5,449 nucleotides of DNA. Source: an uncultured Clostridia bacterium (GTDB lineage Bacteria; Bacillota; Clostridia; Oscillospirales; Acutalibacteraceae). Made by a program: the position numbers and the translations under genes. Where the stretch lies: contig CAMCIX010000127.1 of the NCBI GenBank assembly GCA_945875045.1, forward strand, positions 1 through 5,449, in the 5' to 3' direction. Of the stretch, positions 1-5,382 are shown piece by piece. Within the stretch, counting starts at the first letter, position 1, and every line of letters begins with the position of its first letter. A model generated the notes under the pieces. It saw only the letters and a list, made by a program, of their open reading frames with translations, was not told the origin of the DNA and ran no database searches.

Positions 1-275
1 GGCGAAAGGGTGCTGAGCTTTTCCGATAAAATAAGCAAATCCTTGTCTACTATATCGCCCGTCAGCAGATAATCCGCGCTGACCTCTAGCGCATTCGCCA
101 ATTTAATAACATTTTCGGGTCGCATTGCGCGTTTCCCCGCCTCGGCGTATGAAACAAACTGCGGTGTAAGGTCTCCCTTTTCGGCAAGCGCCTCCTGCGT
201 AAGCCCCAACTTCTTGCGGCGTTCGGTTATTCTTTTTCCTATTTCGGCAAGCTTTATCTCATCTTCGGTCATCAT
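1..275 (-). CDS. XRE-family helix-turn-helix regulator (3' end outside window)
   Basis: A leftward reading frame, open from the ATG at 275 to the window edge (91 codons visible), encodes a typical XRE/Cro-cI DNA-binding domain. The helix-turn-helix lies at about residues 24-45 (core LTQEALAEKGDLTPQFVSY), followed by the usual family tail RPENVIKLANALEVSADYLLTGD at about residues 52-74. The start is ATGATG at 275/272; a GGAAGTGAGG ribosome binding site ends five bases before the first ATG. An ATG at 280 is out of frame and hits a stop at once. The C-terminus is missing, so I cannot say whether it is a short repressor of about 110 aa or carries a further domain. It is transcribed divergently from the SLOG and polymerase genes. 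An inverted repeat sits on the rightward promoter between them, so it probably represses that promoter and perhaps its own. The HTH assignment is firm; the target is inferred. Confidence 0.9.
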   Translation of the reverse strand, partial: MMTEDEIKLAEIGKRITERRKKLGLTQEALAEKGDLTPQFVSYAEAGKRAMRPENVIKLANALEVSADYLLTGDIVDKDLLILSEKLSTLS

Positions 276-300
276 ATCATCCTCACTTCCTTTTTGTTTA

Positions 301-329
301 ATTATATCCACAACATAGTAAATTTTTAA
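301..329 (-). promoter_or_regulatory. Possible promoter of the XRE regulator gene
   Basis: Read leftward, there is a perfect -10 TATAAT (positions 306-301) and, 17 bases upstream, a weak -35 TTAAAA (329-324). The spacing to the ribosome binding site and the ATG at 275 is suitable. The -35 is poor, so this may be a weak or differently placed promoter. Confidence 0.4.
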
Positions 330-364
330 TCGCGTATTGTTGATTTATATACACAGTATGCGAT
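329..364. promoter_or_regulatory. Inverted repeat, probable operator for the XRE regulator
   Basis: ATCGCGTATTG (329-339) and CAGTATGCGAT (354-364) form an inverted repeat matching at 9 of 11 positions, separated by 14 bases. The repeat frames the rightward promoter: the -35 starts right after the left arm and the first base of the -10 is the last base of the right arm. A protein bound there would block RNA polymerase. Repressor genes next to such a divergent operator usually encode its ligand, so the XRE protein is the natural candidate. This is inferred from position and symmetry only. Confidence 0.5.
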
Positions 365-369
365 ATAAT
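340..369 (+). promoter_or_regulatory. Sigma-A-type promoter for the SLOG gene
   Basis: The -35 TTGATT (340-345) and perfect -10 TATAAT (364-369) are 18 bases apart. Transcription would start near 376, giving a leader of about 22 bases with GGAG at 386-389 and the ATG at 398. This start point also rules out the upstream ATG at 380 as a sensible translation start. Confidence 0.7.
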
Positions 370-397
370 AAACAAAAAAATGATTGGAGATATGATT

Positions 398-892
398 ATG
401 AAAGAAAAAACAGCTTGTTTTACAGGGCACAGGGATATTCCTCAGAGCGAATTAAAGCAAATATCAAAAGCGCTTAAAAAAGCAATATGCGAGGCTTATG
501 AGAACGGCTACCGCATTTTCGCTTCGGGAGGTGCAGTCGGTTTTGATTTACTTGCCGCCGAAACGGTTTTATCCCTAAAAAGAAAATACCGAGACATAAA
601 GCTCATTCTTGTTATTCCCTGCCCCGAGCAAACTAAATACTGGTCGGAAAAGGAAATAAAAAGGTATGAAAAAATAAAGGCAAAAGCAGATAAAACCGTC
701 TGCGTTTCAGACCATTATTTTAACGGATGTATGCAAAAAAGAAACCGTTTTCTTGCGGACATCAGCAGCTTGTGTATTTGTCACCTTACAAAAAACACAG
801 GCGGCACGGCATACACAGTAAGGTACGCTCAAAAGGAAGGATTAAAAATTGTAAATATTACCGACCTTATTCCCCTTGACAAGAGAATGTAA
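398..892 (+). CDS. SLOG-family (YpsA/DUF1273-like) Rossmann-fold protein, 164 aa
   Basis: A SLOG-superfamily protein. This Rossmann-like fold is known for binding nucleotide-derived ligands and includes YpsA and the DprA core. The visible signature is complete: TGHR at residues 9-12 after the first strand, the glycine loop SGGAVGFDLLAAE at 43-55, a strand ending IPCP at 73-76, QKRNRFLAD at 113-121 and TGGTAYT at 134-140. The length is normal for a stand-alone single-domain member, with no membrane segment. I place the start at 398 because GGAG (386-389) is eight bases upstream; the in-frame ATGs at 380 and 392 lack a properly spaced ribosome binding site. It is the first gene after the operator-bearing promoter and leads into the Y-family polymerase gene, whose own promoter lies in this gene's last codons. 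Biochemical role is unknown; a ligand-sensing part in DNA-damage or conflict responses is inference. The family call is firm. Confidence 0.87.
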   Translation: MKEKTACFTGHRDIPQSELKQISKALKKAICEAYENGYRIFASGGAVGFDLLAAETVLSLKRKYRDIKLILVIPCPEQTKYWSEKEIKRYEKIKAKADKTVCVSDHYFNGCMQKRNRFLADISSLCICHLTKNTGGTAYTVRYAQKEGLKIVNITDLIPLDKRM

Positions 893-904
893 AAATGTTA
901 TTAT
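876..904 (+). promoter_or_regulatory. Near-consensus promoter for the polymerase gene, inside the SLOG 3' end
   Basis: A perfect -35 TTGACA (876-881), a 17-base spacer and TATTAT (899-904, five of six consensus bases) form one of the strongest promoter matches in the window. The -35 lies in the last codons of the SLOG gene. The predicted start point, about 911, falls exactly at the left edge of the LexA box. Confidence 0.8.
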
Positions 905-910
905 ATTTCT

Positions 911-924
911 CGAACATTTGTTCG
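911..924. promoter_or_regulatory. LexA (SOS/DinR) box
   Basis: CGAACATTTGTTCG matches the Gram-positive LexA operator form CGAAC-N4-GTTCG exactly in both half-sites. It covers the predicted transcription start and ends ten bases before the polymerase ATG at 934, so bound LexA would block transcription initiation. This implies induction on DNA damage, as for other SOS-controlled Y-family polymerases. Confidence 0.9.
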
Positions 925-933
925 GGTGATTTT

Positions 934-2187
934 ATGGAAAGGTCTGTACTCCACTGTGACGCTAATAAATTCTATGCTTCGGTCGAATGCCTATATCATC
1001 CCGAAATAAGGGATAAGCCTGTGGTTGTGGGCGGCAGCGAGGAAACACGGCACGGGATTGTGCTTACGGGAAACGAAAAGGCAAAGAAACTGTACGGCAT
1101 AAAAACGGGTATGTCCCTTGCGGACGCGCGCCTTCTCTGCCCTCAGCTTGTAGTTGTGCCGCCTAACTATCCGAGATATATCCGATTTTCAAAAATGCTC
1201 AGGCGTATTTATTCCGACTATACCGATATGATAGAGCCGTTCGGACTGGACGAATGCTGGCTCGATGTGACGGGTAGCCGCCTTCTTTTCGGAACTCCCG
1301 AGGAAATCGCCGAGGATATACGAAAGCGGGTAAAATTTGAGCTTGGCATAACCGTCTCTGTCGGGGTATCTTGGAACAAAATATTTGCAAAGCTCGGCTC
1401 GGACTATAAAAAGCCCGACGCCGTAACGGTTATAAACAGAGATAACTACAAGGAAATTGTGTATCCCCTGCCCGTCTCAGACCTTTTAATGGTGGGTCCC
1501 TCCACAACGCAAAAGCTTAAAAACCACGGGATATACACTATCGGCGAGTTAGCCGATGCTCCTCCCGAAATGTTAGCTGCCTTTCTCGGCAAGATGGGTT
1601 ATGTTCTTCATTCCTTTGCAAACGGATATGAAAATGCTCCCGTCGCCGAAAGCGGCAGTACTCCGCTTATTAAGTCGGTAGGCAACGGAATTACGGCGCC
1701 GCGCGACCTTATGAATGAGGAAGATATTAAGTCGGTACAGTATGTTTTAGCAGAAAGCGTGGCGCGCAGACTTCGCGAGCAAGGGCTGAAAGGTCGGGTT
1801 GTTTCAATAGGTGTTAGGGATAAAAACCTGTTTTCCTTTACACGGCAAAGCAAGCTGTCAAGCGCGACCAACGACACAAGAAAGCTGCAAAGCACCGCCT
1901 TAAAGCTCTTTAATTCCAACTACAGCTTTGAGACAATGCCGCCCGTCCGGTCACTTACGGTGAGCGTGTCCGAGCTGTGTGACGAAAACGATTCCTTTCA
2001 GCTTGATATGTTTGAGGACAACGAGCTTGCCGAAAGATTAGACCGTCTTAATCACACGGTAGACGGACTAAAAGAACGTTTCGGTTCAGACTGTGTTCGT
2101 CAGGCGTTTTTATTAAAGGATGAAAAGCTAACAGGCTTTGACCCCTATGAGAAAAATATAATTCACCCGGTATCCTATTTCAGATAA
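934..2187 (+). CDS. SOS-controlled Y-family translesion DNA polymerase (DinB/UmuC/UvrX-like), 417 aa
   Basis: An error-prone polymerase that copies past damaged template bases. Metal-binding carboxylates are visible as D9 in CDANKFYASVE and D106-E107 in FGLDECWLDVTGS. Y14 is at the position of the steric gate that excludes ribonucleotides, as in UmuC rather than the F of E. coli DinB. The palm motif SVGVSWNKIFAKLGSDYKKP is at residues 142-161, the helix-hairpin-helix thumb near 182-220, and the little-finger domain near 240-350. QLDMF at 356-360 is a sliding-clamp binding motif. The length is normal for Gram-positive members. The ATG at 934 is chosen because GGTGAT (925-930) pairs well with 16S rRNA at correct spacing, and because the predicted transcript starts near 911; an in-frame ATG at 895 would lie upstream of it. 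The gene follows the SLOG gene and is coupled to the 79-aa gene. Which Y-family subgroup it belongs to is not settled. Confidence 0.95.
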   Translation: MERSVLHCDANKFYASVECLYHPEIRDKPVVVGGSEETRHGIVLTGNEKAKKLYGIKTGMSLADARLLCPQLVVVPPNYPRYIRFSKMLRRIYSDYTDMIEPFGLDECWLDVTGSRLLFGTPEEIAEDIRKRVKFELGITVSVGVSWNKIFAKLGSDYKKPDAVTVINRDNYKEIVYPLPVSDLLMVGPSTTQKLKNHGIYTIGELADAPPEMLAAFLGKMGYVLHSFANGYENAPVAESGSTPLIKSVGNGITAPRDLMNEEDIKSVQYVLAESVARRLREQGLKGRVVSIGVRDKNLFSFTRQSKLSSATNDTRKLQSTALKLFNSNYSFETMPPVRSLTVSVSELCDENDSFQLDMFEDNELAERLDRLNHTVDGLKERFGSDCVRQAFLLKDEKLTGFDPYEKNIIHPVSYFR

Positions 2188-2199
2188 GGAGGTTTTTGT

Positions 2200-2439
2200 A
2201 TGTGCCGTAAGGTATTTGTAGACGTTAACGCGAATTTTAAGGCTGACGGCACTATAATTCCGTTAAGTATAAAGTGGGAGGACGGGACGGTTTACCGAAT
2301 CGACCAAATTATTAAGGTCTGCCGTGCCGCATCCCTTAAAGCAGGAGGCGCGGGCATACGGTATACCTGCCGCATCGGAAACAATATAACAAATATCTTC
2401 CTCGAAGAAAACGCTTGGTTTGTAGAGGCAAAAAAATAG
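2200..2439 (+). CDS. Small conserved-looking protein coupled to the polymerase, 79 aa
   Basis: A 79-residue soluble protein without signal peptide or membrane segment. It begins MCRKVFVDVNANF, has a SIKWEDGTVYRID stretch at about residues 23-35 and a distinctive AASLKAGGAGIRYTCRIG block at about 44-61. The alternation of hydrophobic and polar residues suggests a small beta-rich domain. From memory, similar proteins are common in Clostridia, but I cannot name a function. Translation is clearly coupled to the polymerase: the polymerase TAA (2185-2187) overlaps a perfect AAGGAGG (2186-2192) seven bases before this ATG. It therefore shares the SOS-controlled transcript and may act with the polymerase, as small companions such as YolD do for other Gram-positive Y-family polymerases; no sequence likeness to YolD is claimed. 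The gene itself is well supported; the role is open. Confidence 0.85.
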   Translation: MCRKVFVDVNANFKADGTIIPLSIKWEDGTVYRIDQIIKVCRAASLKAGGAGIRYTCRIGNNITNIFLEENAWFVEAKK

Positions 2440-2464
2440 CCCTAAATTCGTGCATTAATAACAT

Positions 2465-2492
2465 TTGAATTTTGCTTCTTTTGTGGTATAAT
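2465..2492 (+). promoter_or_regulatory. Extended -10 promoter for the 60-aa gene
   Basis: TTGAAT (2465-2470) and TATAAT (2487-2492) are 16 bases apart, and TGG directly before the -10 makes it an extended -10 (TGnTATAAT). Transcription should start near 2499, giving a leader of about 19 bases before the ATG at 2518. No LexA box is visible here, so the last gene may be expressed without DNA damage. Confidence 0.75.
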
Positions 2493-2517
2493 GGATAGCG
2501 TTTTTGGGGGTATTGAT

Positions 2518-2700
2518 ATGGGGAAAAGAGAAAAATACTATATTGCCGTAAACACGGGAGAAAAATATCCGCTCTTAAAGGATACGCTTACCTACACCGA
2601 ATATTTCGCCGAGGCAATGGTATTTAACGATATTGTCTCCGTTCACAGGTACATAGAAAAGCACGGGCTTGAAAAGCCCGCTACAGTAATTAAGGCATAA
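2518..2700 (+). CDS. Small protein of unknown function, 60 aa
   Basis: A short soluble protein starting MGKREKYYIAVNTGEKYPL. It is rich in aromatic residues and has a C-terminal helical stretch with VHRYIEKHGLEKPATV at about residues 42-57. I do not recognise the family. The ATG at 2518 is chosen because GGGGGT (2506-2511) lies seven bases upstream and the promoter -10 sits at 2487-2492. The longer in-frame start at 2491 lies within the -10 itself and would not be transcribed. It has its own promoter but could also be reached by read-through from the polymerase operon, since no terminator separates them. It is the last gene of the module, and a hairpin terminator begins at its stop codon. The gene is likely real given promoter, ribosome binding site and terminator; its role is unknown. 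Confidence 0.75.
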   Translation: MGKREKYYIAVNTGEKYPLLKDTLTYTEYFAEAMVFNDIVSVHRYIEKHGLEKPATVIKA

Positions 2701-2740
2701 AAAACTGCCGGCTTCTTTTTTGAAGTCAGCAGTTTTTCTT
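2701..2740. terminator. Bidirectional intrinsic terminator
   Basis: AAAACTGCCGGCTTC (2701-2715) pairs with GAAGTCAGCAGTTTT (2722-2736) around a six-T loop, with one mismatch and one G-T wobble. A run of T follows on the + strand (TTTTTCTT), and on the - strand the A run at the other side gives a T tail too. It can end both the rightward module and the leftward toxin/immunity operon that stops at 2760. Confidence 0.85.
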
Positions 2741-2759
2741 GTCTGAAAATGATATAAAT

Positions 2760-3101
2760 TCACTTAATATAAATGTGCTTTCCGCAGCGCGGACAAATAA
2801 ATTCTCCTGTTTTATCAGCTTTTTTGAGTTCTGAGTCATATTTGTCATCACGAATCATATGTTTGCCTGCACTGCAAAACGGGCAACCGCACATATGCAC
2901 GAAATGTAAACCCACTCCGCCGAGCGCCATAAAACCCACGAAGAAGATTATTGAATAAATAGAACATATCATTTCATAATTAGATACTTTACCATCGAGA
3001 ATAAATATAATTAATAACAAGAGTAAGGTTCCCAATAGTAAATAAAGAACCAGTAGCTTACTAAAATTTATAGCAATTTTATATATTTTTTTAGGTATCA
3101 T
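2760..3101 (-). CDS. Two-helix membrane protein with C-terminal zinc ribbon, 113 aa; possible immunity protein
   Basis: The N-terminal half has two hydrophobic segments, at about residues 15-35 (leucine-rich) and 46-68. The C-terminal part carries two CxxC pairs, CPFC at 73-76 and CPRC at 103-106, which together form a likely zinc ribbon; positive residues at the N-terminus suggest that end is cytoplasmic, which would put the ribbon in the cytoplasm as well. The ATG at 3101 has a GGGGG ribosome binding site about six bases upstream. The stop of a leftover coding fragment (3112-3315) lies only ten bases before this start and merges into that binding site. In polymorphic-toxin loci the small gene just after a toxin C-terminus is usually its immunity gene, and membrane proteins are common in that role. 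So this may be the surviving immunity gene of an older toxin. That function is inferred from position; the membrane and zinc-ribbon features are seen directly. Confidence 0.8.
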   Translation of the reverse strand: MIPKKIYKIAINFSKLLVLYLLLGTLLLLLIIFILDGKVSNYEMICSIYSIIFFVGFMALGGVGLHFVHMCGCPFCSAGKHMIRDDKYDSELKKADKTGEFICPRCGKHIYIK

Positions 3102-3111
3102 AGGTTCCCCC

Positions 3112-3315
3112 TTATCTTCGACTTTGTTTTATTCTAAAATATAGATTCCTCTTAATTTGGTTTCTTATATATTGATGACTATAGCGAGAAGCTGTTCTGC
3201 CATTTAAAGGTATATATACTGTTATTGTTCCAGTAATGTGTCCTTTGATTTTCCAAACAGAATATCCAACGCCTATACTTAAAGAAACACTGGCTGCACC
3301 TCGTCTATCAAAGAT
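3112..3315 (-). pseudogene. Leftover C-terminal coding fragment, probably of a displaced RHS-type toxin
   Basis: This leftward frame is open for 67 codons from just after a TAA (3318-3316) to a TAA at 3114-3112, with no start codon that has a ribosome binding site. The translation reads like real protein (for example SIGVGYSVWKIKGHITGTI and, near the end, NGRTASRYSHQYIRNQIKRN) and ends in a basic tail, as many toxin tips do. Its stop runs into the ribosome binding site of the membrane protein gene, the same junction as between the RHS toxin and the propeller gene. Displaced toxin tips followed by their intact immunity genes are a known pattern downstream of RHS and CDI genes. I do not recognise the toxin family, and too little is left to judge its activity. 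It could instead be the end of some other gene. Confidence 0.5.
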
Positions 3316-3319
3316 TTAG

Positions 3320-3430
3320 TCTCCTCTTAATCAATATAGTTACCACCAAAAAGAAACTTTAAAACTTGACGAAGTTCTCATTGCGCTTGAAGGACAAAAT
3401 GTTTATCCTTTGATTGTCAAAAACATTTAA
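3320..3430 (+). other. Coding-like open stretch on the + strand, possible gene fragment
   Basis: After a TAG at 3317-3319, a rightward frame stays open for 36 codons to TAA at 3428-3430. Its translation looks protein-like (QKETLKLDEVLIALEGQNVY in the middle). It has no start codon or ribosome binding site, and its stop overlaps the convergent stop of the propeller gene. All three leftward frames here are broken by stops. It may be debris from rearrangement between the two toxin/immunity pairs, or chance. Together with the fragment at 3112-3315 it accounts for the gene-free stretch 3102-3426; I see no RNA gene or promoter there. Confidence 0.25.
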
Positions 3431-4344
3431 TTCAAATCTTCCTCATATACACCAATAACGGTATTTATATATAACTTGTCATTTAGTATGTATGCATCAT
3501 AAGGTGAATTTAAAAAATCAAAGCCAATATCTATGCCTTTCATACAAACTTCTCTAATACAAGTACCGCATACATCAAAAAGTTGAACCTTATCCGATCT
3601 TGTAATAACAAAACAATTGTATTCATTAGAATAGTTAAGGGATACATAACACGAAATTATTTCCTTTAATTCATCCAATGTTGCAAGCGTAAAATGCTTT
3701 TTGATTTCGTTAGTAACTTCATTGTAAGAATATAATCCAAATGTATGATCTTGACAATCAATGAAATATAGAAGTTCAGCCTTTTTTAGACAAAGATCTA
3801 TTTCTGCCAATACTCTATCTCCAAAACACACTTCTTCCATAATCTTGATATTTCCGTTTTCAAAAGTGCATTTTCTAATAAAGGTATCAGTATCTCCTGT
3901 TAAACCTTGTAACAAAAAGCATTCTTTATTTATAGAGGGAAATAAAGAATAAAACATTGTATCGTTTTCCGAATCAATCAATTCAACTTTATTTTCATCC
4001 AAATCAACACAATATATTTTCCCAGCCCAATCGGCACTAATCAATCTATTATCATCAACGAAATAAACTTGTCCTGAGTTAGGTTTCTTGGAAATCTTAA
4101 GTTTTTTATGCTTTCCAAACTCCACCAAGGGAATTTGATATAATGTTCCCGTCGTATTAAAACCAATCAATCTCTTTTTATCGGGTGCCAATGTAATATT
4201 TTGAGGATTCCTAATTTTACCTAATATAGTTTTTGGAAATCTCAAATCACTCTTTTCAAAGCAAAGAACTTCATCGTCCGCATATCCGATTACTGCATCA
4301 TCTATTACTAAAGACTTCGTTATTCGTATATCATTTATTTTCAA
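3427..4344 (-). CDS. Beta-propeller-like protein, candidate immunity protein for the AHH toxin, 305 aa (TTG start)
   Basis: A soluble protein without signal peptide or membrane segments. It is built of repeated short strands ending in hydrophobic/aspartate patterns, for example NITLAPDKKRLIGFNTTGTL (about 49-68), QVYFVDDNRLISADWAGKIY (about 91-110), LYFIDCQDHTFGLYSY (about 192-207) and FVITRSDKVQLFDVCG (about 245-260). This spacing suggests a six- or seven-bladed propeller of the WD40/YncE kind, though no classic WD dipeptides recur. The start is TTG at 4344: AAGGAGG sits seven bases from the GG before it, and no ATG nearby fits. The toxin gene TAA (4359-4357) overlaps this ribosome binding site, leaving only 12 bases between the genes, so translation is coupled. 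Position directly after a toxin tip makes immunity the likely role: it would bind and block the nuclease in the cytoplasm. The fold and the role are inferences; the gene is well supported. Confidence 0.82.
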   Translation of the reverse strand: MKINDIRITKSLVIDDAVIGYADDEVLCFEKSDLRFPKTILGKIRNPQNITLAPDKKRLIGFNTTGTLYQIPLVEFGKHKKLKISKKPNSGQVYFVDDNRLISADWAGKIYCVDLDENKVELIDSENDTMFYSLFPSINKECFLLQGLTGDTDTFIRKCTFENGNIKIMEEVCFGDRVLAEIDLCLKKAELLYFIDCQDHTFGLYSYNEVTNEIKKHFTLATLDELKEIISCYVSLNYSNEYNCFVITRSDKVQLFDVCGTCIREVCMKGIDIGFDFLNSPYDAYILNDKLYINTVIGVYEEDLN

Positions 4345-4356
4345 TAAAACCCCTCC

Positions 4357-5304
4357 TTATAGACCCAAATTAGCAACAATCAATATTTTTTTGATCGAAT
4401 CCAAAGCAGTAATAACATATGTTCTGCGAACCCAATATGTTCTTCCTTTTCCGTAAGCTGTTGCTATTATAACATTAACGGCAGTATAATACGCATTTGT
4501 ATGTAATCTGCGGTGTAAATTATAATTGACAGCAACTTTGTTAGTTGAACTATTTATGCCTATACCAACATTCTTCAAAAAGACTCTTGATAACGCAGCC
4601 TGCCAAGCAGATTGCGCTACAATATGATGTATCTCTGTTTTCCAAGTTTTTCTTTCAGTCTTAGCTTTGCTCACCGCAGTATTTATTGCTACTGCTAATG
4701 AATTTATTCCCGCTTTAATTGCATATCCAATTTGCCAAAACAGTTCACTTAATTTATAATTCATATCCAGAGCATACCAAGTATAAATAAATACATATGA
4801 TACTACAACTGCAAGTATGAAATATCCAGCAACGATAGCAAAGGATACTAATTCGTGACCATCCAGATCCACATACATAATAGGATTGTTATTGCAATAG
4901 ACAAATAAGTTTAATATATTTTCTGTTTTAAGAGCTTGTAAAATCAAATTTGGCTGATCAGCATTTATAAACCTACAAAACTCGGGGTTATAATACCTTG
5001 ACTGTAAGTAGTAATATCCCGTCTCGCCGTCAAGATAATAGCCACGGTAGCGCATTGGGTTGATTACTCCTACCGTATTTGCCAAAGAGCCTGTTACGGA
5101 CAAAACCTTGCCCCACGCGTCATATGTATATGATACTACCAAAGCGCCGTTTAAGTCAAGTATGCCTTCAATATCACCCTGAATATTTTTAAGGTAGATA
5201 TATTCCGTCCCGTTAAGATTAAAGCCTATAAGCGAATTTTCGGCGTTATATCGGAAATAGAGCGTGTTTGTTCCGTCATACTGTCCCGTAATTCTGCCGT
5301 CCAC
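4357..5304 (-). CDS. 3' part of an RHS-repeat toxin with AHH (HNH/Endo VII) nuclease tip; 5' end truncated
   Basis: RHS proteins form a hollow shell that carries a C-terminal toxin against neighbouring cells. Numbering from the GTG at 5304: YD repeats (residues about 1-65), the RHS-associated core with YDAWGKV, NPMRYRGYYLDGETGYYYLQ and SRYYNPEFCRFINAD (about 60-117), and core end NNNPIMYVDLDG (138-149). A hydrophobic segment follows (about 152-177), then a nuclease domain from about 218: IHHIVAQS (225-232), LKNVGIGIN (243-251) and LHTNAYYTAVN (267-277). This fits the AHH family, with histidines 226, 227 and 268 as likely catalytic or metal-binding residues and I in place of the A of AHH. RHS likeness continues upstream of 5304 to 5382 (YKYNDNGIRTEKTVNGVTTY), so the GTG is not a convincing start and has no ribosome binding site. 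In-frame TAA (5385-5383) and TGA stops cut it off. Family call firm; expression of this copy doubtful. Confidence 0.85.
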   Translation of the reverse strand: MDGRITGQYDGTNTLYFRYNAENSLIGFNLNGTEYIYLKNIQGDIEGILDLNGALVVSYTYDAWGKVLSVTGSLANTVGVINPMRYRGYYLDGETGYYYLQSRYYNPEFCRFINADQPNLILQALKTENILNLFVYCNNNPIMYVDLDGHELVSFAIVAGYFILAVVVSYVFIYTWYALDMNYKLSELFWQIGYAIKAGINSLAVAINTAVSKAKTERKTWKTEIHHIVAQSAWQAALSRVFLKNVGIGINSSTNKVAVNYNLHRRLHTNAYYTAVNVIIATAYGKGRTYWVRRTYVITALDSIKKILIVANLGL

Positions 5305-5382
5305 CGTAGTGTAATAGGTGGTTACGCCGTTAACAGTCTTTTCGGTGCGGATACCGTTATCGTTGTATTTGTAGTTAAAGCG

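Noticed and set aside
380..397. Upstream ATGs (380, 392) as SLOG start
   Set aside because: No ribosome binding site at useful distance; the predicted transcript starts near 376, and GGAG is ideally spaced for the ATG at 398.
895..933. ATG at 895 as polymerase start
   Set aside because: It lies within the promoter region upstream of the predicted start point, has no ribosome binding site, and the added residues would be encoded by the LexA box.
1199..1919. Leftward open frames of 63 and 103 codons (1199-1390, 1608-1919)
   Set aside because: Both lie entirely inside the polymerase gene on the opposite strand and show no domain or ribosome binding site.
2491..2517. ATG at 2491 as start of the small gene
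   Set aside because: It overlaps the -10 TATAAT and would not be on the transcript; the ATG at 2518 has a good ribosome binding site.
2575..2958. Open frames opposite the 60-aa gene and opposite the zinc-ribbon gene
   Set aside because: They are antisense shadows: the first spans the terminator, and the second is antisense to the CxxC region.
3392..3420. TTGACA on the - strand (3420-3415) as a promoter for the leftover fragment and membrane gene
   Set aside because: No acceptable -10 at 16-18 bases; left out, although such a promoter would be expected if the older immunity gene is expressed alone.
3761..3952. Rightward 63-codon frame inside the propeller gene
   Set aside because: Antisense shadow with no ribosome binding site or recognisable motif.
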